Shown here: in pieces, positions 9,600 to 18,805 of the stretch
How the letters are laid out: the number at the start of each line of letters is the position of its first letter
How positions within the stretch are numbered: position 1 is the stretch's first letter
NCBI RefSeq assembly: GCF_003046625.1
Contig: NZ_QAAD01000002.1
Location: 272,241-336,240, forward strand
Reading direction: 5' to 3'
DNA: 64,000 bases
From: Mangrovibacterium marinum
GTDB lineage: Bacteria; Bacteroidota; Bacteroidia; Bacteroidales; Prolixibacteraceae
The notes under the pieces: model-generated
Told to the model about the DNA's origin: nothing
Seen by the model: the letters and a program-made list of their open reading frames with translations, nothing else
Databases searched by the model: none
Program-made: the position numbers and the translations under genes

Positions 9600-10610
9600 A
9601 TGAAAACATTAAATTTTAGACACTCGATCCACCCGTTTTTTGCAATCAGTATTCTTGTACTGTTAGCAAGTTTGCTATTTACCAGCTGCAATGACGACGA
9701 TGACGATGATATGGTCATGCAACCCACGCCGGAGAATATCGTTGGCGTTCTGGATCAAATAACCGAAAGCCCGGAATCGTACATGACCGATGACACCAAA
9801 AGTGCCCGCCTCAAAGCCACAAAACCCAAGTTTAAGCATTTACGCCAGGCATTAGTGAAAACAAAATTGGTAAGCACTGTTGCCTCAACCGAATTAACGG
9901 TATTTGCACCAACCGACGAGGCCTTTAATATGCTCTTTGAACAACTGGGTATTGATGGAATTGACGATCTGACTGCCGAACAGCTTACGCCCATCCTTCT
10001 GTATCATGTTGTTGGAGGAAAAGTGAGCTCTGGTAAATTAAGCAACGGCTATGTCGAAACGGTGAATGGCTCTGCCATCCGGGTAGACCTAACGGATGGG
10101 GTCATGATCAACGATGCTCAGGTAACCATTGCAGACCTTCACGCAGCCAACGGTATCATCCACATCATCGATAAAGTTTTACTTCCACCATCGATGAATT
10201 TAGTAGAAACAGCTTTGAGTTACGATCCGGAATTTTCAATTTTGGTACAAGCGGTTGTCAAAGCCGACTTACAGGAAACACTTGAAACCGGAGGACCTTT
10301 TACTGTTTTTGCACCGACCAACGATGCCTTTGTGGCACTGCTCGGCGAATTAGGGCTTCCGGATTTGGATGCCATTCCGACTGAAACTTTAGTTGAAGTT
10401 TTAAAATATCACGTGGTCGCCGGGCGGGTTTACAGCAGCGACCTGGTATCCGGAGAAGTGTCAAGCTTGAATGGCACCTTCAGCGTGAACACATCTACAC
10501 TGACAATTACCGATGCACAGACCAGAGAAGCAAACCTCATTCCATCGTTATTAAATGTCCAGGCAACAAACGGAGTCATTCATGTGATCGACAAGGTACT
10601 GCTGCCCTAA
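9600..10610 (+). CDS. lipoprotein with two fasciclin domains
   Basis: A secreted surface or periplasmic lipoprotein, 336 residues. The N-terminus is a signal peptide ending in the lipobox LLFTSC, followed by six aspartates (CNDDDDDD); acid runs after the lipid cysteine fit Bacteroidota lipoproteins. Two tandem FAS1 domains follow, about residues 50-195 and 200-336, each with the H1 motif (TVFAPTDEAFN, TVFAPTNDAFV) and the H2-type ending (NGIIHIIDKVLLPP, NGVIHVIDKVLLP). FAS1 domains mediate adhesion or ligand binding; the partner is unknown. It is transcribed alone and has its own terminator. Confidence 0.93.
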   Translation: MKTLNFRHSIHPFFAISILVLLASLLFTSCNDDDDDDMVMQPTPENIVGVLDQITESPESYMTDDTKSARLKATKPKFKHLRQALVKTKLVSTVASTELTVFAPTDEAFNMLFEQLGIDGIDDLTAEQLTPILLYHVVGGKVSSGKLSNGYVETVNGSAIRVDLTDGVMINDAQVTIADLHAANGIIHIIDKVLLPPSMNLVETALSYDPEFSILVQAVVKADLQETLETGGPFTVFAPTNDAFVALLGELGLPDLDAIPTETLVEVLKYHVVAGRVYSSDLVSGEVSSLNGTFSVNTSTLTITDAQTREANLIPSLLNVQATNGVIHVIDKVLLP

Positions 10611-10644
10611 TTCATAAAACGTCATGACATTTTCCAAGAAATTT

Positions 10645-10671
10645 AAAGCTCCTTAAAAAAGGGGCTTTTTT
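10645..10671 (+). terminator. intrinsic terminator of the fasciclin gene
   Basis: AAAGCTCC and GGGGCTTT arms (one G-U pair) followed by a run of T, 35 nt past the stop. Confidence 0.85.
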
Positions 10672-10828
10672 ATTTACAAAAACGTTCAAAAAATCTGTTT
10701 TTGTTAGCTAATTGTTAAATCGGATTCCGGTTATTTCAGGATCGAACCTGAAAGGCGTTATTTGCGTTTATTATTCTTTGAAAACAGAACAAACGTCCTG
10801 AATGAAGGATCTTTAATTATTACGAATT

Positions 10829-12127
10829 ATGTCGCCTATGAAATTTATTGCCGAGCCTTTCAATCGGTTTTTTAAACAAGAAAGTTCATCCAGCATCTTG
10901 CTGCTTGCCGTAACACTACTGACGCTGATCTTTGTAAACGTCGGTTTTTACGACCAGTACTTCACCCTGCTCCACCAAAAACTCACCTTTGGCATCAGTA
11001 GCTTCGTACTGTCAAAGTCATTAATTCTGTGGATCAACGATGGCTTGATGGCCATCTTCTTTTTTGTGATCGGGCTTGAAATAAAACGGGAGGTTATGAT
11101 TGGTGAATTATCCACCGTACGTAAAGCCAGTTTACCGGTTTTTGCGGCAGTGGGAGGAATGCTGTTCCCGGTTATTATTTACCTGACACTCAATAATTCG
11201 CCGGAGACTCACCAGGGATGGGCGATCCCGATGGCCACCGACATTGCTTTTACACTGGGGATTATGAAACTTTTAGGCAAACGCGTACCCTACGGGTTAA
11301 AAATATTCCTGACGGCCTTTGCCATTGTTGATGACCTGGGAGCCATTCTGGTTATTGCGCTGTTTTACAGCTCATCCATTCAACTTTCACTTATTCTCAG
11401 TGCGCTGGCTCTGTTTGCCTGCTTGCTTGTGCTGACCCACTTTGGCCTTTTCAACAAGTACTTCTACTTTATCGTTTCAGTGATCATTTGGGTACTGTTC
11501 CTCAAATCGGGCATTCACGCAACACTTGCAGGGGTGCTGGTAGCCTTTGCCATCCCAATCCGCAAAAACATCAAGATCACGCATTTCCAGGACAAGATGC
11601 ACGATGCTTTAGGTGAATTTAAGACCATTAGCAACAAGCTTCACTCGAAATACACCCTGACAAACGATCAGATGGCAGCCGTTGACCAGATGGATGATTT
11701 AACCGAACAAGTTCAGTCGCCACTGCAATATCTCGAGAAAAGATTACACGGCTGGGTGGCTTTCGTCATCATGCCCATTTTTGCATTTGCCAACGCCGGG
11801 GTACGCATTAATGCCGAGAGTTTTGCCAATATGGATTTATCGCTCATTATTGCAGTCAGCTTGATCCTGGGAAATGTAATCGGAATCAGTTTGTTCTCAT
11901 TCCTGGCTATCAAACTGAAGATGGCCAGTTTACCCGAAAACACGTCTTTTAAACAACTTGCTATTACCGGCTTGCTGGGTGGTGTTGGCTTTACCATGTC
12001 GCTGTTTATAACCAATCTCGCTTTCGAGAGCAACAGTTATATCGACGCCTCCAAAATCGGAATTCTACTGGGTTCCCTCATTGCCGGAATCGGCGGTTAC
12101 TTCCTGTTAAAATCAACCATAAAATAG
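10829..12127 (+). CDS. nhaA: Na+/H+ antiporter NhaA, copy 1
   Basis: An electrogenic inner-membrane Na+(Li+)/H+ antiporter, 432 residues with about 12 membrane segments. The ion-binding aspartates are present: MATDIAFTLGIMKLLGKRVP holds the first, and AIVDDLGAILVIAL the paired aspartates of helix V. FFFVIGLEIKRE and FAFANAGV are also NhaA hallmarks. A loop of about 65 residues before FAFANAGV is charged and variable. A second, closely similar gene follows 336 bp downstream, so the two probably arose by duplication. A terminator between them points to separate transcription. Confidence 0.96.
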   Translation: MSPMKFIAEPFNRFFKQESSSSILLLAVTLLTLIFVNVGFYDQYFTLLHQKLTFGISSFVLSKSLILWINDGLMAIFFFVIGLEIKREVMIGELSTVRKASLPVFAAVGGMLFPVIIYLTLNNSPETHQGWAIPMATDIAFTLGIMKLLGKRVPYGLKIFLTAFAIVDDLGAILVIALFYSSSIQLSLILSALALFACLLVLTHFGLFNKYFYFIVSVIIWVLFLKSGIHATLAGVLVAFAIPIRKNIKITHFQDKMHDALGEFKTISNKLHSKYTLTNDQMAAVDQMDDLTEQVQSPLQYLEKRLHGWVAFVIMPIFAFANAGVRINAESFANMDLSLIIAVSLILGNVIGISLFSFLAIKLKMASLPENTSFKQLAITGLLGGVGFTMSLFITNLAFESNSYIDASKIGILLGSLIAGIGGYFLLKSTIK

Positions 12128-12132
12128 ATCTG

Positions 12133-12163
12133 GAGAGCCGCAATTTGCGGCTCTTCTTTTCTT
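12133..12163 (+). terminator. intrinsic terminator after nhaA copy 1
   Basis: AGAGCCGC and GCGGCTCT arms with a short AT loop, followed by a T-rich stretch. Confidence 0.85.
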
Positions 12164-12171
12164 TGATACTC

Positions 12172-12264
12172 TTACACCGCAGAGGTGCTAAGGCGCAATG
12201 TCAATAAAGGTTTTGACCAGAGGTGGAACGACAAGCCGACAACTTTTGAAAACAACGACAACAC
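12172..12264 (+). repeat. dispersed repeat, copy 1 (5' part only)
   Basis: Carries the A block of the repeat family: GCTAAGGCGCAATGTCAATA, then GGTGGAACGACAAGCCGACA and GAAAACAACGACAACA. The B block with the GATTCC/GGAATC palindrome is absent. It lies between the two nhaA genes. Related copies are at 30.7, 32.4, 40.5 and 41.1 kb. Confidence 0.75.
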
Positions 12265-12463
12265 GTGACAACCAAAACACCAAGATTTCCGGAATCCGGC
12301 AAAACAGCCTTCCAGCTCAAAATACAATCACCCATAAAACTTGCTGGCTGATTATCGTTCATTTATGCTCATTGTATTCCGGTTTAACCGACATTTTTGC
12401 TTAAATTAGACCATAGGCCACGGCTCAGTTTTGGCTAAAAATGGCCTGGAAATTTTAGTGCGT

Positions 12464-13783
12464 ATGTCACCAATAGCGCTGTCGCTAAAACCGTTTAATC
12501 GCTTCATCAAAAATGAAAGCTCGCCAAGTATTCTCTTGCTTGTCGTCACTGTTGCGACCCTACTTGCCGTAAATTTGGGGCTCCATGAGTCGTATGTGCA
12601 TCTGCTTCACGAGGAATTCGTCATCGGATACAGCAAATTCACGCTTTCCAAATCGCTGCACCACTGGATTAACGATGGCCTGATGGCCCTGTTTTTCTTT
12701 TCGGTTGGCTTGGCCATCAAACGCGAAATATCGATTGGGGAACTATCAACAATCCGCAAGGCCAGCCTCCCTGTATTTGCCGCACTGGGCGGCATGGTTT
12801 TTCCTGTTATTTTCTTCCTTTTACTGAACAACACGGCTGAAACGCAGGATGGATGGGCCATACCGATGGCTACCGACATCGCTTTTACAATTGGCATTAT
12901 GAATCTGCTGGGGAAACGGGTGCCTCATGCCCTGAAAGTTTTTATAACCGCCTTTGCTGTTGTTGACGACCTTGGAGCAATTCTGGTTATTGCCATTTAC
13001 TACAGCACATCCATTCAAATGCACCTGATTTTATCTGCCATAAGCCTATTTTTACTTTTACTGATATTAACGCGGTTCGGGCTCTACAATAAATACTTCT
13101 ATACGGTGGTCAGCATTGCGATCTGGCTGCTTTTGCTCAGATCAGGCATACATGCAACCATTGCCGGGGTATTGGTCGCCTTTGCAATCCCGATCCGCAA
13201 AAAACGAAAGATTTCCCGCTTTCCGAAACATATTCAGAAAGCCGTTGATCAGTTTAAAAGTCTAAAGGGCAAAATTCCCTCCCGATACATTTTAACCGAG
13301 CACGAAATGAAAGCCATTAAGCGCATCGACCGTCTAACCGAGCAAGTACAAACACCGCTTCAAAAAGCCGAAAATAAACTGGAAGGTTGGGTTGCTTTTG
13401 CCATTATGCCTCTGTTCGCCTTTGCAAATGCCGGCGTAAAAATAGATGCTGAAAGTTTTATACAGATCGATTTCTCGATGATTATTGCAGCAAGTCTGCT
13501 ATTTGGCAAACTAATCGGAATTAGCTTGTTCTGCTACCTGGCCATCAAAATGAAACTGGCAAGCCTGCCCGAGAATGCTAGTTTTAAGCAGCTAAGCATC
13601 ACCAGTCTGTTGGGAGGTGTAGGCTTTACCATGTCACTGTTTATTGCAAACCTGGCATTCGAGTACAATCATTTTATCGATGCCTCAAAAATCGGCATCT
13701 TGCTGGGATCAATTCTCGCAGGTACAATTGGTTACTTTTTGCTCAAATCGACCTTAACCCGAGAGTCTGACTCGCCCGGTTAG
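12464..13783 (+). CDS. nhaA: Na+/H+ antiporter NhaA, copy 2
   Basis: A paralogue of the preceding antiporter, 439 residues, nearly collinear with it. The same motifs are kept: FFFSVGLAIKRE, MATDIAFTIGIMNLLGKRVP, AVVDDLGAILVIA and FAFANAGV. The start MSPIALSLKPFNRF was chosen because it aligns exactly with MSPMKFIAEPFNRF of copy 1; an ATG 33 nt upstream would add unmatched residues. In FFFSVGLAIKRE, alanine replaces the glutamate of VIGLEIKRE in copy 1, so the two may differ in ion or pH response. No own terminator is seen before the antisense EamA remnant. Confidence 0.95.
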   Translation: MSPIALSLKPFNRFIKNESSPSILLLVVTVATLLAVNLGLHESYVHLLHEEFVIGYSKFTLSKSLHHWINDGLMALFFFSVGLAIKREISIGELSTIRKASLPVFAALGGMVFPVIFFLLLNNTAETQDGWAIPMATDIAFTIGIMNLLGKRVPHALKVFITAFAVVDDLGAILVIAIYYSTSIQMHLILSAISLFLLLLILTRFGLYNKYFYTVVSIAIWLLLLRSGIHATIAGVLVAFAIPIRKKRKISRFPKHIQKAVDQFKSLKGKIPSRYILTEHEMKAIKRIDRLTEQVQTPLQKAENKLEGWVAFAIMPLFAFANAGVKIDAESFIQIDFSMIIAASLLFGKLIGISLFCYLAIKMKLASLPENASFKQLSITSLLGGVGFTMSLFIANLAFEYNHFIDASKIGILLGSILAGTIGYFLLKSTLTRESDSPG

Positions 13784-13785
13784 GA

Positions 13786-13996
13786 TTATATTTTAGCTAC
13801 AGAAAAAAATGCAACGCCGGCAAAGGCTATTAATGCCCACTGAAGCTCTTTCAAATTCAGCTTTTTCTTTAAATATCACGATGGCGGCACGAATAACTAT
13901 CAACGGCACAATAGCTATAATTATAGCTGCAATACGAGCCAGCAAATGAAAACCGACAAAAAATAAGTAAGAGTAACAAAAACCGATGGTTAATGC
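13786..13996 (-). pseudogene. C-terminal remnant of an EamA/DMT-family transporter
   Basis: On the minus strand, two overlapping frames spell the end of a drug/metabolite transporter: first CYSYLFFVGFHLLARIAAII continuing through IAIVPLIVI to IFKEK, then, after a one-base shift, KLNLKELQWALIAF, AGVAFFSVAKI and a stop. These are the last two to three membrane helices of an EamA protein. No start or N-terminal half is found upstream, and a stop precedes the readable part. The stop codon sits 3 bp from the convergent nhaA stop. This is a decayed gene fragment. Confidence 0.75.
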
Positions 13997-14100
13997 TTAT
14001 ATTTACGAGATTGAAAAAGTACTTTTATTAAAAGCAAAATATTGTCAGCAATGGCAATACAGAAGAATGCAATTAACTTCTTTTGTTACTCATGATTAAA

Positions 14101-14127
14101 AGACCGCAGCACCAAGCGGTCTTTTTT
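14101..14127 (+). terminator. intrinsic terminator, + strand
   Basis: AGACCGC and GCGGTCT arms followed by six T. The nearest upstream + strand gene is nhaA copy 2, 318 bp away, so the nhaA transcript may run antisense through the EamA remnant to this point. Confidence 0.8.
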
Positions 14128-14275
14128 CATAAAAGCTCCCCGTCCCAACCCAATCGTTGAATTTTCCGGAAGCATTCCGCAGCCCGTATTAGATTCCAGT
14201 GCTGGTATCAAATCTGCATCCAATCCTTCGAAAAGATTCGGCACCAGCCCGAACACATTCAAGACATCGGCAAAA

Positions 14276-14315
14276 CCATAAAAGAAGAAACCAGCATCGA
14301 AAGGACGCTGGTTTC
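14276..14315 (-). terminator. possible terminator of asnB
   Basis: GAAACCAGC and GCTGGTTTC arms with an 11-nt loop; the minus-strand transcript then reads UUCUUUUAU. The U-tract is interrupted, so this is a tentative call. Confidence 0.45.
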
Positions 14316-14433
14316 ACACTCATTTTTGGCAAAATGATTGACTTCGGTTGTAGTCAATATATCTTCAGGATATGAATGAGATATCCTTTTTACAAACGAA
14401 TTTGCCCCCTGAAATATCTAACGGTATCACCAA

Positions 14434-16104
14434 TTAATCTTCCAGATCGTGCTCATGCACACCACGCACGGCACGCCCTGATGGGTCGGCGTTATTCTGA
14501 AACGAAGCATCCCAAGCCAAAGCTTCGGCGGTACTACACGCGATAGAGGGTACCGAAGGCACACAAGCTGCTGCCTGATCGGACGGGAAATGCTCGGCAA
14601 AAATTGACCGGTATAAATACTCTTCTTTCGAGCGCGGCGTATTCACCGGGAAGCGGAAATGCGCATTTTTCATCATCTCATCCGATACTTTATCGGTTGC
14701 AATTTGCTTCAACGTGTCAATCCAACCGTATCCTACACCATCCGAGAATTGTTCTTTCTGTCTCCAGGCTACGCTCTCGGGCAACACATTTTCGAAGGCT
14801 TTGCGAACCACATATTTCTCCATTTTTCCTTTTCCGGCCATTTTGTCGGCAGGATTCAGGCGCATGGCCACATCCATGAATTCTTTATCCAGGAACGGCA
14901 CCCGACCTTCAACGCCCCAGGCTGAAAGCGATTTGTTGGCTCGCAAGCAATCGTACAAGTTCAGCTTGCTGATTTTGCGTAAGGTTTCGTTGTGAAACTC
15001 CTGAGCGTTCGGGGCCTTATGGAAGTACAGATAGCCACCGAAAATTTCGTCAGCCCCCTCTCCGGTGAGCACCATCTTAATACCCATCGATTTAATCACA
15101 CGGGCCAGCAAGTACATTGGAGTAGAAGCGCGAATTGTAGTAACATCGTAAGTCTCGATGTGATAGATGACATCACGGATGGCATCCAAGCCTTCCTGAA
15201 TAGTATAATGGATCTCGTGGTGAATTGTTCCGATATAATCGGCCACTTTTCTCGCTGCGGCCAAATCGGGCGATCCTTCCAGACCAATTACAAATGAGTG
15301 CAACTGAGGCCACCAGGCTTCTTTTTCTCCTCCTGCTTCAACGCGCTTACCACTGAATTTTTTGGCTAGTGCCGAAGTGATCGATGAATCCAAACCGCCC
15401 GACAATAAAACCCCGTAAGGCACATCCGACATCAATTGGCGCTGAACTGCATCTTCCATCGCCTGCCGCAAGTCATCGATGCTGGTCATGTTATCTTTTA
15501 CATTCTCGTAATCCATCCAGTCGCGGGTCCACCACCGTTTCACCTCACCATCGGTGCTCAACAAATAATGCGCTGGCGGAAATTCCTGAATCCTGGTACA
15601 ATAGCCTTCCAGGGCTTTCAACTCGGAGGCTACATAAAACTGACCGTGGGCATCCCACCCCATATACAAGGGAATAATACCAATGTGATCGCGCCCTACC
15701 AGGTACAAATCTTTCTCAACATCGTACAATACGAAACCAAAGATCCCATTCAGATCATCCAGAAAATCCACCCCTTTCTCTTGATAAAGAGCTAAAATCA
15801 CTTCACAATCCGATCCGGTTTGATATTCGTATTTATCTTTTGTGCGTTCCCGGATTTCACGGTGGTTATAAATCTCACCGTTCACTCCAAGAATCAATTT
15901 TTTATCTTTGCTATATAATGGCTGACCTCCGGATTCGGGGTCAACAATCGACAAGCGTTCGTGTGCAATAATTGCCTTATCGCCACAATAAATACCGGAC
16001 CAGTCCGGCCCGCGATGTCTTATTTTTTTCGATTGTTGCAATACTTGAGTTCTCAACTCCTGAGCATCCATCTTCAAATCGAATACACCTACAATTCCAC
16101 ACAT
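14434..16104 (-). CDS. asnB: asparagine synthetase B (glutamine-hydrolysing)
   Basis: Makes asparagine from aspartate, glutamine and ATP. It is 556 residues. The N-terminal Ntn-type glutaminase domain begins MCGIVGVF, with Cys2 as nucleophile after Met removal, and contains RHRGPDWSG and GVNGEIYNH. The C-terminal synthetase domain has the PP-loop LLSGGLDSS near residue 235 and VLTGEGADEIFGGYLYF. The C-terminal tail is rich in Ala/Ser and ends in an acidic stretch. It is transcribed alone toward the EamA remnant, from a promoter with a well-matched -33/-7 pair. Confidence 0.96.
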   Translation of the reverse strand: MCGIVGVFDLKMDAQELRTQVLQQSKKIRHRGPDWSGIYCGDKAIIAHERLSIVDPESGGQPLYSKDKKLILGVNGEIYNHREIRERTKDKYEYQTGSDCEVILALYQEKGVDFLDDLNGIFGFVLYDVEKDLYLVGRDHIGIIPLYMGWDAHGQFYVASELKALEGYCTRIQEFPPAHYLLSTDGEVKRWWTRDWMDYENVKDNMTSIDDLRQAMEDAVQRQLMSDVPYGVLLSGGLDSSITSALAKKFSGKRVEAGGEKEAWWPQLHSFVIGLEGSPDLAAARKVADYIGTIHHEIHYTIQEGLDAIRDVIYHIETYDVTTIRASTPMYLLARVIKSMGIKMVLTGEGADEIFGGYLYFHKAPNAQEFHNETLRKISKLNLYDCLRANKSLSAWGVEGRVPFLDKEFMDVAMRLNPADKMAGKGKMEKYVVRKAFENVLPESVAWRQKEQFSDGVGYGWIDTLKQIATDKVSDEMMKNAHFRFPVNTPRSKEEYLYRSIFAEHFPSDQAAACVPSVPSIACSTAEALAWDASFQNNADPSGRAVRGVHEHDLED

Positions 16105-16643
16105 AATGCCAAAAATTATTCGTGTTATTTATCTTCAAAAATTATTCAATCGTCAAAACTAAGCTTTTTGTTTCACATACAAAACAATGACTGTCTTTTT
16201 TCCATCATTATTGCCCATTGCCTAGCAAATAATCATGCAATTTGCACTTTAAACCTCAAAATGAAATACCAATTTTCAGAGACACTCCCCCAAACATAAA
16301 GGGATAACTTCTTGTGAAACCCATTTTTTAACACACCGCCCCCTCTACACGGCAGGGTCCTGTAAGAAAAAACAGCTTGATTTCCGAAATCAATAAAAAA
16401 AGAAGAATCTAAAACATTTTTGGCACATTTTATCCTTCGATCCGTTACAATTTGTCCGTCTTCCGGCGCAGCATATTCAAAAAACAACGAGTATGCTATC
16501 CGTCGGACTCCCTTACGCAGACCGACTCCGTGAAAATTCGAGCACAACTGCTAAAAAAACGGGTATTCATCGTTTAAATTAAAAAGGCACAAAAAAAGCA
16601 GCTTAGAAACTAAACTGCTTTGAGATATTTTACGGGACTTCCG
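16105..16643. other. intergenic region upstream of asnB, otherwise unexplained
   Basis: About 540 bp between asnB and ychF, both leftward. The left end is the asnB promoter. The rest contains a minus-strand open frame (16233-16547) with no start context or recognisable domain, and a GC-rich patch near 16340. It may be a decayed or repeat-derived sequence; I cannot assign it. Confidence 0.4.
16154..16183 (-). promoter_or_regulatory. promoter of asnB (-33 TTTG, -7 TAGTTTTG)
   Basis: On the minus strand TTTG (16183-16180), an 18-nt spacer and TAGTTTTG (16161-16154) match the Bacteroidota promoter consensus. The asnB ATG is about 50 nt downstream. Confidence 0.7.
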
Positions 16644-17744
16644 TTACACATTGAAACGGAAGTGCATGATGTCGCCATCATGAACGACATAATCTTTTCC
16701 TTCTACCGACATTTTACCGGCTTCTTTGCAGGCTTGTTCCGATCCGTATTTGATGAAGTCGTCAAACTTAATCACCTCAGCCCGGATAAATCCCTTTTCA
16801 AAGTCAGAGTGAATCACGCCGGCGGCCTGAGGAGCTTTAAATCCGCGGTGATAAGTCCAGGCACGCACTTCTTTCACGCCGGCGGTAAAGTATGTTTCAA
16901 GTTGTAACAAACGGTAGGCCGACTTAATCAGCTTATTAACCCCCGATTCGGTCAGGCCTAAGTCGTCGAGGAACATCTGCCGCTCTTCATAGGTTTCCAG
17001 CTCGGCGATATCGGCCTCCGTAGCAGCTGCAATCACCAAAATTTCGGCATTTTCATCCTTTACGGCATCTTTCACGGCATCAACATAAGCGTTACCGGTT
17101 AAAACAGCAGCTTCGTCAACATTACAGACGTATAAGATTGGCTTATTCGTGAGCAACTGCAAATCTTTGGCCAGTTTCAGGTCCAGGTCGTCAATTTCAA
17201 CCGTACGGGCCGATTTACCTTGCAGCAAAGCTTGCTGATAGATTTTCAGTACATTTACCAGACGCTTGGCTTCCTGATCGTTGCCGGATTTTGCTTGTTT
17301 TTCGGCTTTCAACAGTCTAGCCTCAACGGTCTCCAGGTCTTTCAGTTGCAATTCAATATCGATGGTTTCCTTGTCGCGAACCGGATCAATCGTAGTATCG
17401 ACATGGGTGATGTTGTCGTTTTCGAAACAACGCAACACATGTATGATCGCGTCTGTTTCGCGAATATTGCCCAGGAATTTGTTCCCCAAGCCTTCGCCCT
17501 TACTGGCACCACGCACCAAGCCGGCAATATCAACAATTTCGACGGTTGTAGGCTGTACCCGTTCCGGTTTCACCAATTCGGCTAACTGATTTAACCGTTC
17601 ATCGGGAACAGTAATTACCCCAACATTCGGCTCGATTGTACAAAAGGGGAAGTTTGCCGACTGCGCTTTTGCGTTCGACAAACAATTAAACAAGGTTGAC
17701 TTCCCGACGTTGGGAAGTCCGACGATACCACACTGTAATGCCAT
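16644..17744 (-). CDS. ychF: redox-regulated ATPase YchF (OLA1 family)
   Basis: A ribosome-associated P-loop protein of the Obg-related class that prefers ATP over GTP. It is 366 residues, the family length. G1 is [16 protein letters not shown]3 is [20 protein letters not shown], and the G4 position reads NVDE instead of NKxD, the known signature of ATP preference in YchF. A coiled A domain covers about 130-205, and the C-terminal TGS-like domain contains [19 protein letters not shown]. Known family members modulate translation and oxidative-stress responses. It stands alone on its strand with a good -7 element. Confidence 0.97.
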   Translation of the reverse strand: MALQCGIVGLPNVGKSTLFNCLSNAKAQSANFPFCTIEPNVGVITVPDERLNQLAELVKPERVQPTTVEIVDIAGLVRGASKGEGLGNKFLGNIRETDAIIHVLRCFENDNITHVDTTIDPVRDKETIDIELQLKDLETVEARLLKAEKQAKSGNDQEAKRLVNVLKIYQQALLQGKSARTVEIDDLDLKLAKDLQLLTNKPILYVCNVDEAAVLTGNAYVDAVKDAVKDENAEILVIAAATEADIAELETYEERQMFLDDLGLTESGVNKLIKSAYRLLQLETYFTAGVKEVRAWTYHRGFKAPQAAGVIHSDFEKGFIRAEVIKFDDFIKYGSEQACKEAGKMSVEGKDYVVHDGDIMHFRFNV

Positions 17745-17771
17745 TCTAATTAAGTTCTAAAAATTGCGGTG

Positions 17772-17779
17772 CAAAGTTA
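17772..17779 (-). promoter_or_regulatory. -7 promoter element of ychF
   Basis: Minus-strand TAACTTTG matches TAnnTTTG and lies about 28 nt upstream of the ychF ATG. Confidence 0.6.
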
Positions 17780-17955
17780 AACCTTTTTCCCTATTTTCGA
17801 ATAAAACACCTGTCTCAGGCCCGACATTCGAATATTTTTCACTAAAATGCAGCCAGGCATCGCGTAATGTGATAATATTGCCGGGCAGCAGATACCTAAG
17901 AAATAATATGAACCAAGCAGGAGTCAGCACGATTTCCACTAAACCTGAATGACCT

Positions 17956-18705
17956 ATGATCTTAAAATCAATATCGGTCGATTGTGTCATCTTTGGATTC
18001 GACAACCAATCGCTCAAAGTTTTACTGTCCAGACAAAATCCGGAGGTTATCCTCAACCAAATCAACCAGCAGGAAAGCTGGGAGGAGGTAAAACACCTTT
18101 TCGAAAATCATCCTTCTTTTTCCAACAATCCAAGCTGGAATGTTATCGGGGCTCACATCCCGTCTACCACTGACTTGGATGCTTTTGCCCGCGAAATTGT
18201 TGAGAATGCAACCGGGATGAATGATGTTTACCTCCAGCAATTTCATTGTTTTGGCCAGGTAAATCGGGTACCAAACCACCGGGTCATAACAATTGGCTAT
18301 TATGCACTCATCAATCCCACCCATCACTTAATCCGCAAATCGGTTGCGGTTAAAGCGCTGGAGTGGTTTGACCCGACCGCGCTTCCGCCGCTCGCTTTCG
18401 ACCATGCTGAGATTGTTCAAAAAGCACTGGAATCGCTTCGACAAGAAGTGCAATACCGGCCAATCGGTTTTCACCTGCTTCCCGAGCAATTCACCTTGAC
18501 CGAGTTCCAAAGCCTTTATGAAGTGATCCTGGGCAAAAAGATGGATACCCGTAATTTCCGAAAAAAAATTGCCAATATGAATCTGCTGATCGATACGGGT
18601 GAAAAACAAAAAAATGTATCACACCGTGCGGCCAAGCTCTATCGCTTCGATATGGATGTGTATGAACAATTGAAACGCGAGGGTCTAAAATTTCGCATCG
18701 AATAA
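17956..18705 (+). CDS. Nudix-derived transcriptional regulator (NrtR-like)
   Basis: A likely DNA-binding regulator, 249 residues. The N-terminal half is a Nudix fold, and the C-terminal half a winged-helix domain of the NrtR type (LTEFQSLYEVILGKKMDTRNFRKKI, with RAAKLYRF at the end). The Nudix box is degraded: around REIVENATGM the catalytic glutamates of REUxEExGU are replaced, so hydrolase activity is unlikely and the domain probably binds a nucleotide-sugar or ADP-ribose-type effector. No obvious target operon is adjacent; ychF is divergent and the ECF sigma gene lies 100 bp downstream. The effector is unknown. Confidence 0.8.
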   Translation: MILKSISVDCVIFGFDNQSLKVLLSRQNPEVILNQINQQESWEEVKHLFENHPSFSNNPSWNVIGAHIPSTTDLDAFAREIVENATGMNDVYLQQFHCFGQVNRVPNHRVITIGYYALINPTHHLIRKSVAVKALEWFDPTALPPLAFDHAEIVQKALESLRQEVQYRPIGFHLLPEQFTLTEFQSLYEVILGKKMDTRNFRKKIANMNLLIDTGEKQKNVSHRAAKLYRFDMDVYEQLKREGLKFRIE

Positions 18706-18805
18706 GTATCGGGGAAACACGATCGACAAACCTGGCAAAAAACGCCTCTGCCGGTTAAACTTGTCGACCGTTGTGCAGTCCTAGCAAAAAAGCCTGAAAG
18801 AAGGA

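Larger units (their letters stand above)
13997..14433. other. intergenic region with hairpins, no gene seen
   Basis: Holds a + strand terminator at 14101-14127, a possible asnB terminator at 14276-14315, and further small inverted repeats (AGGATAT/ATATCCT at 14367-14387; TTGACT/AGTCAA near 14340). No coding frame is convincing. It probably includes more decayed DNA from the EamA locus. Confidence 0.5.
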
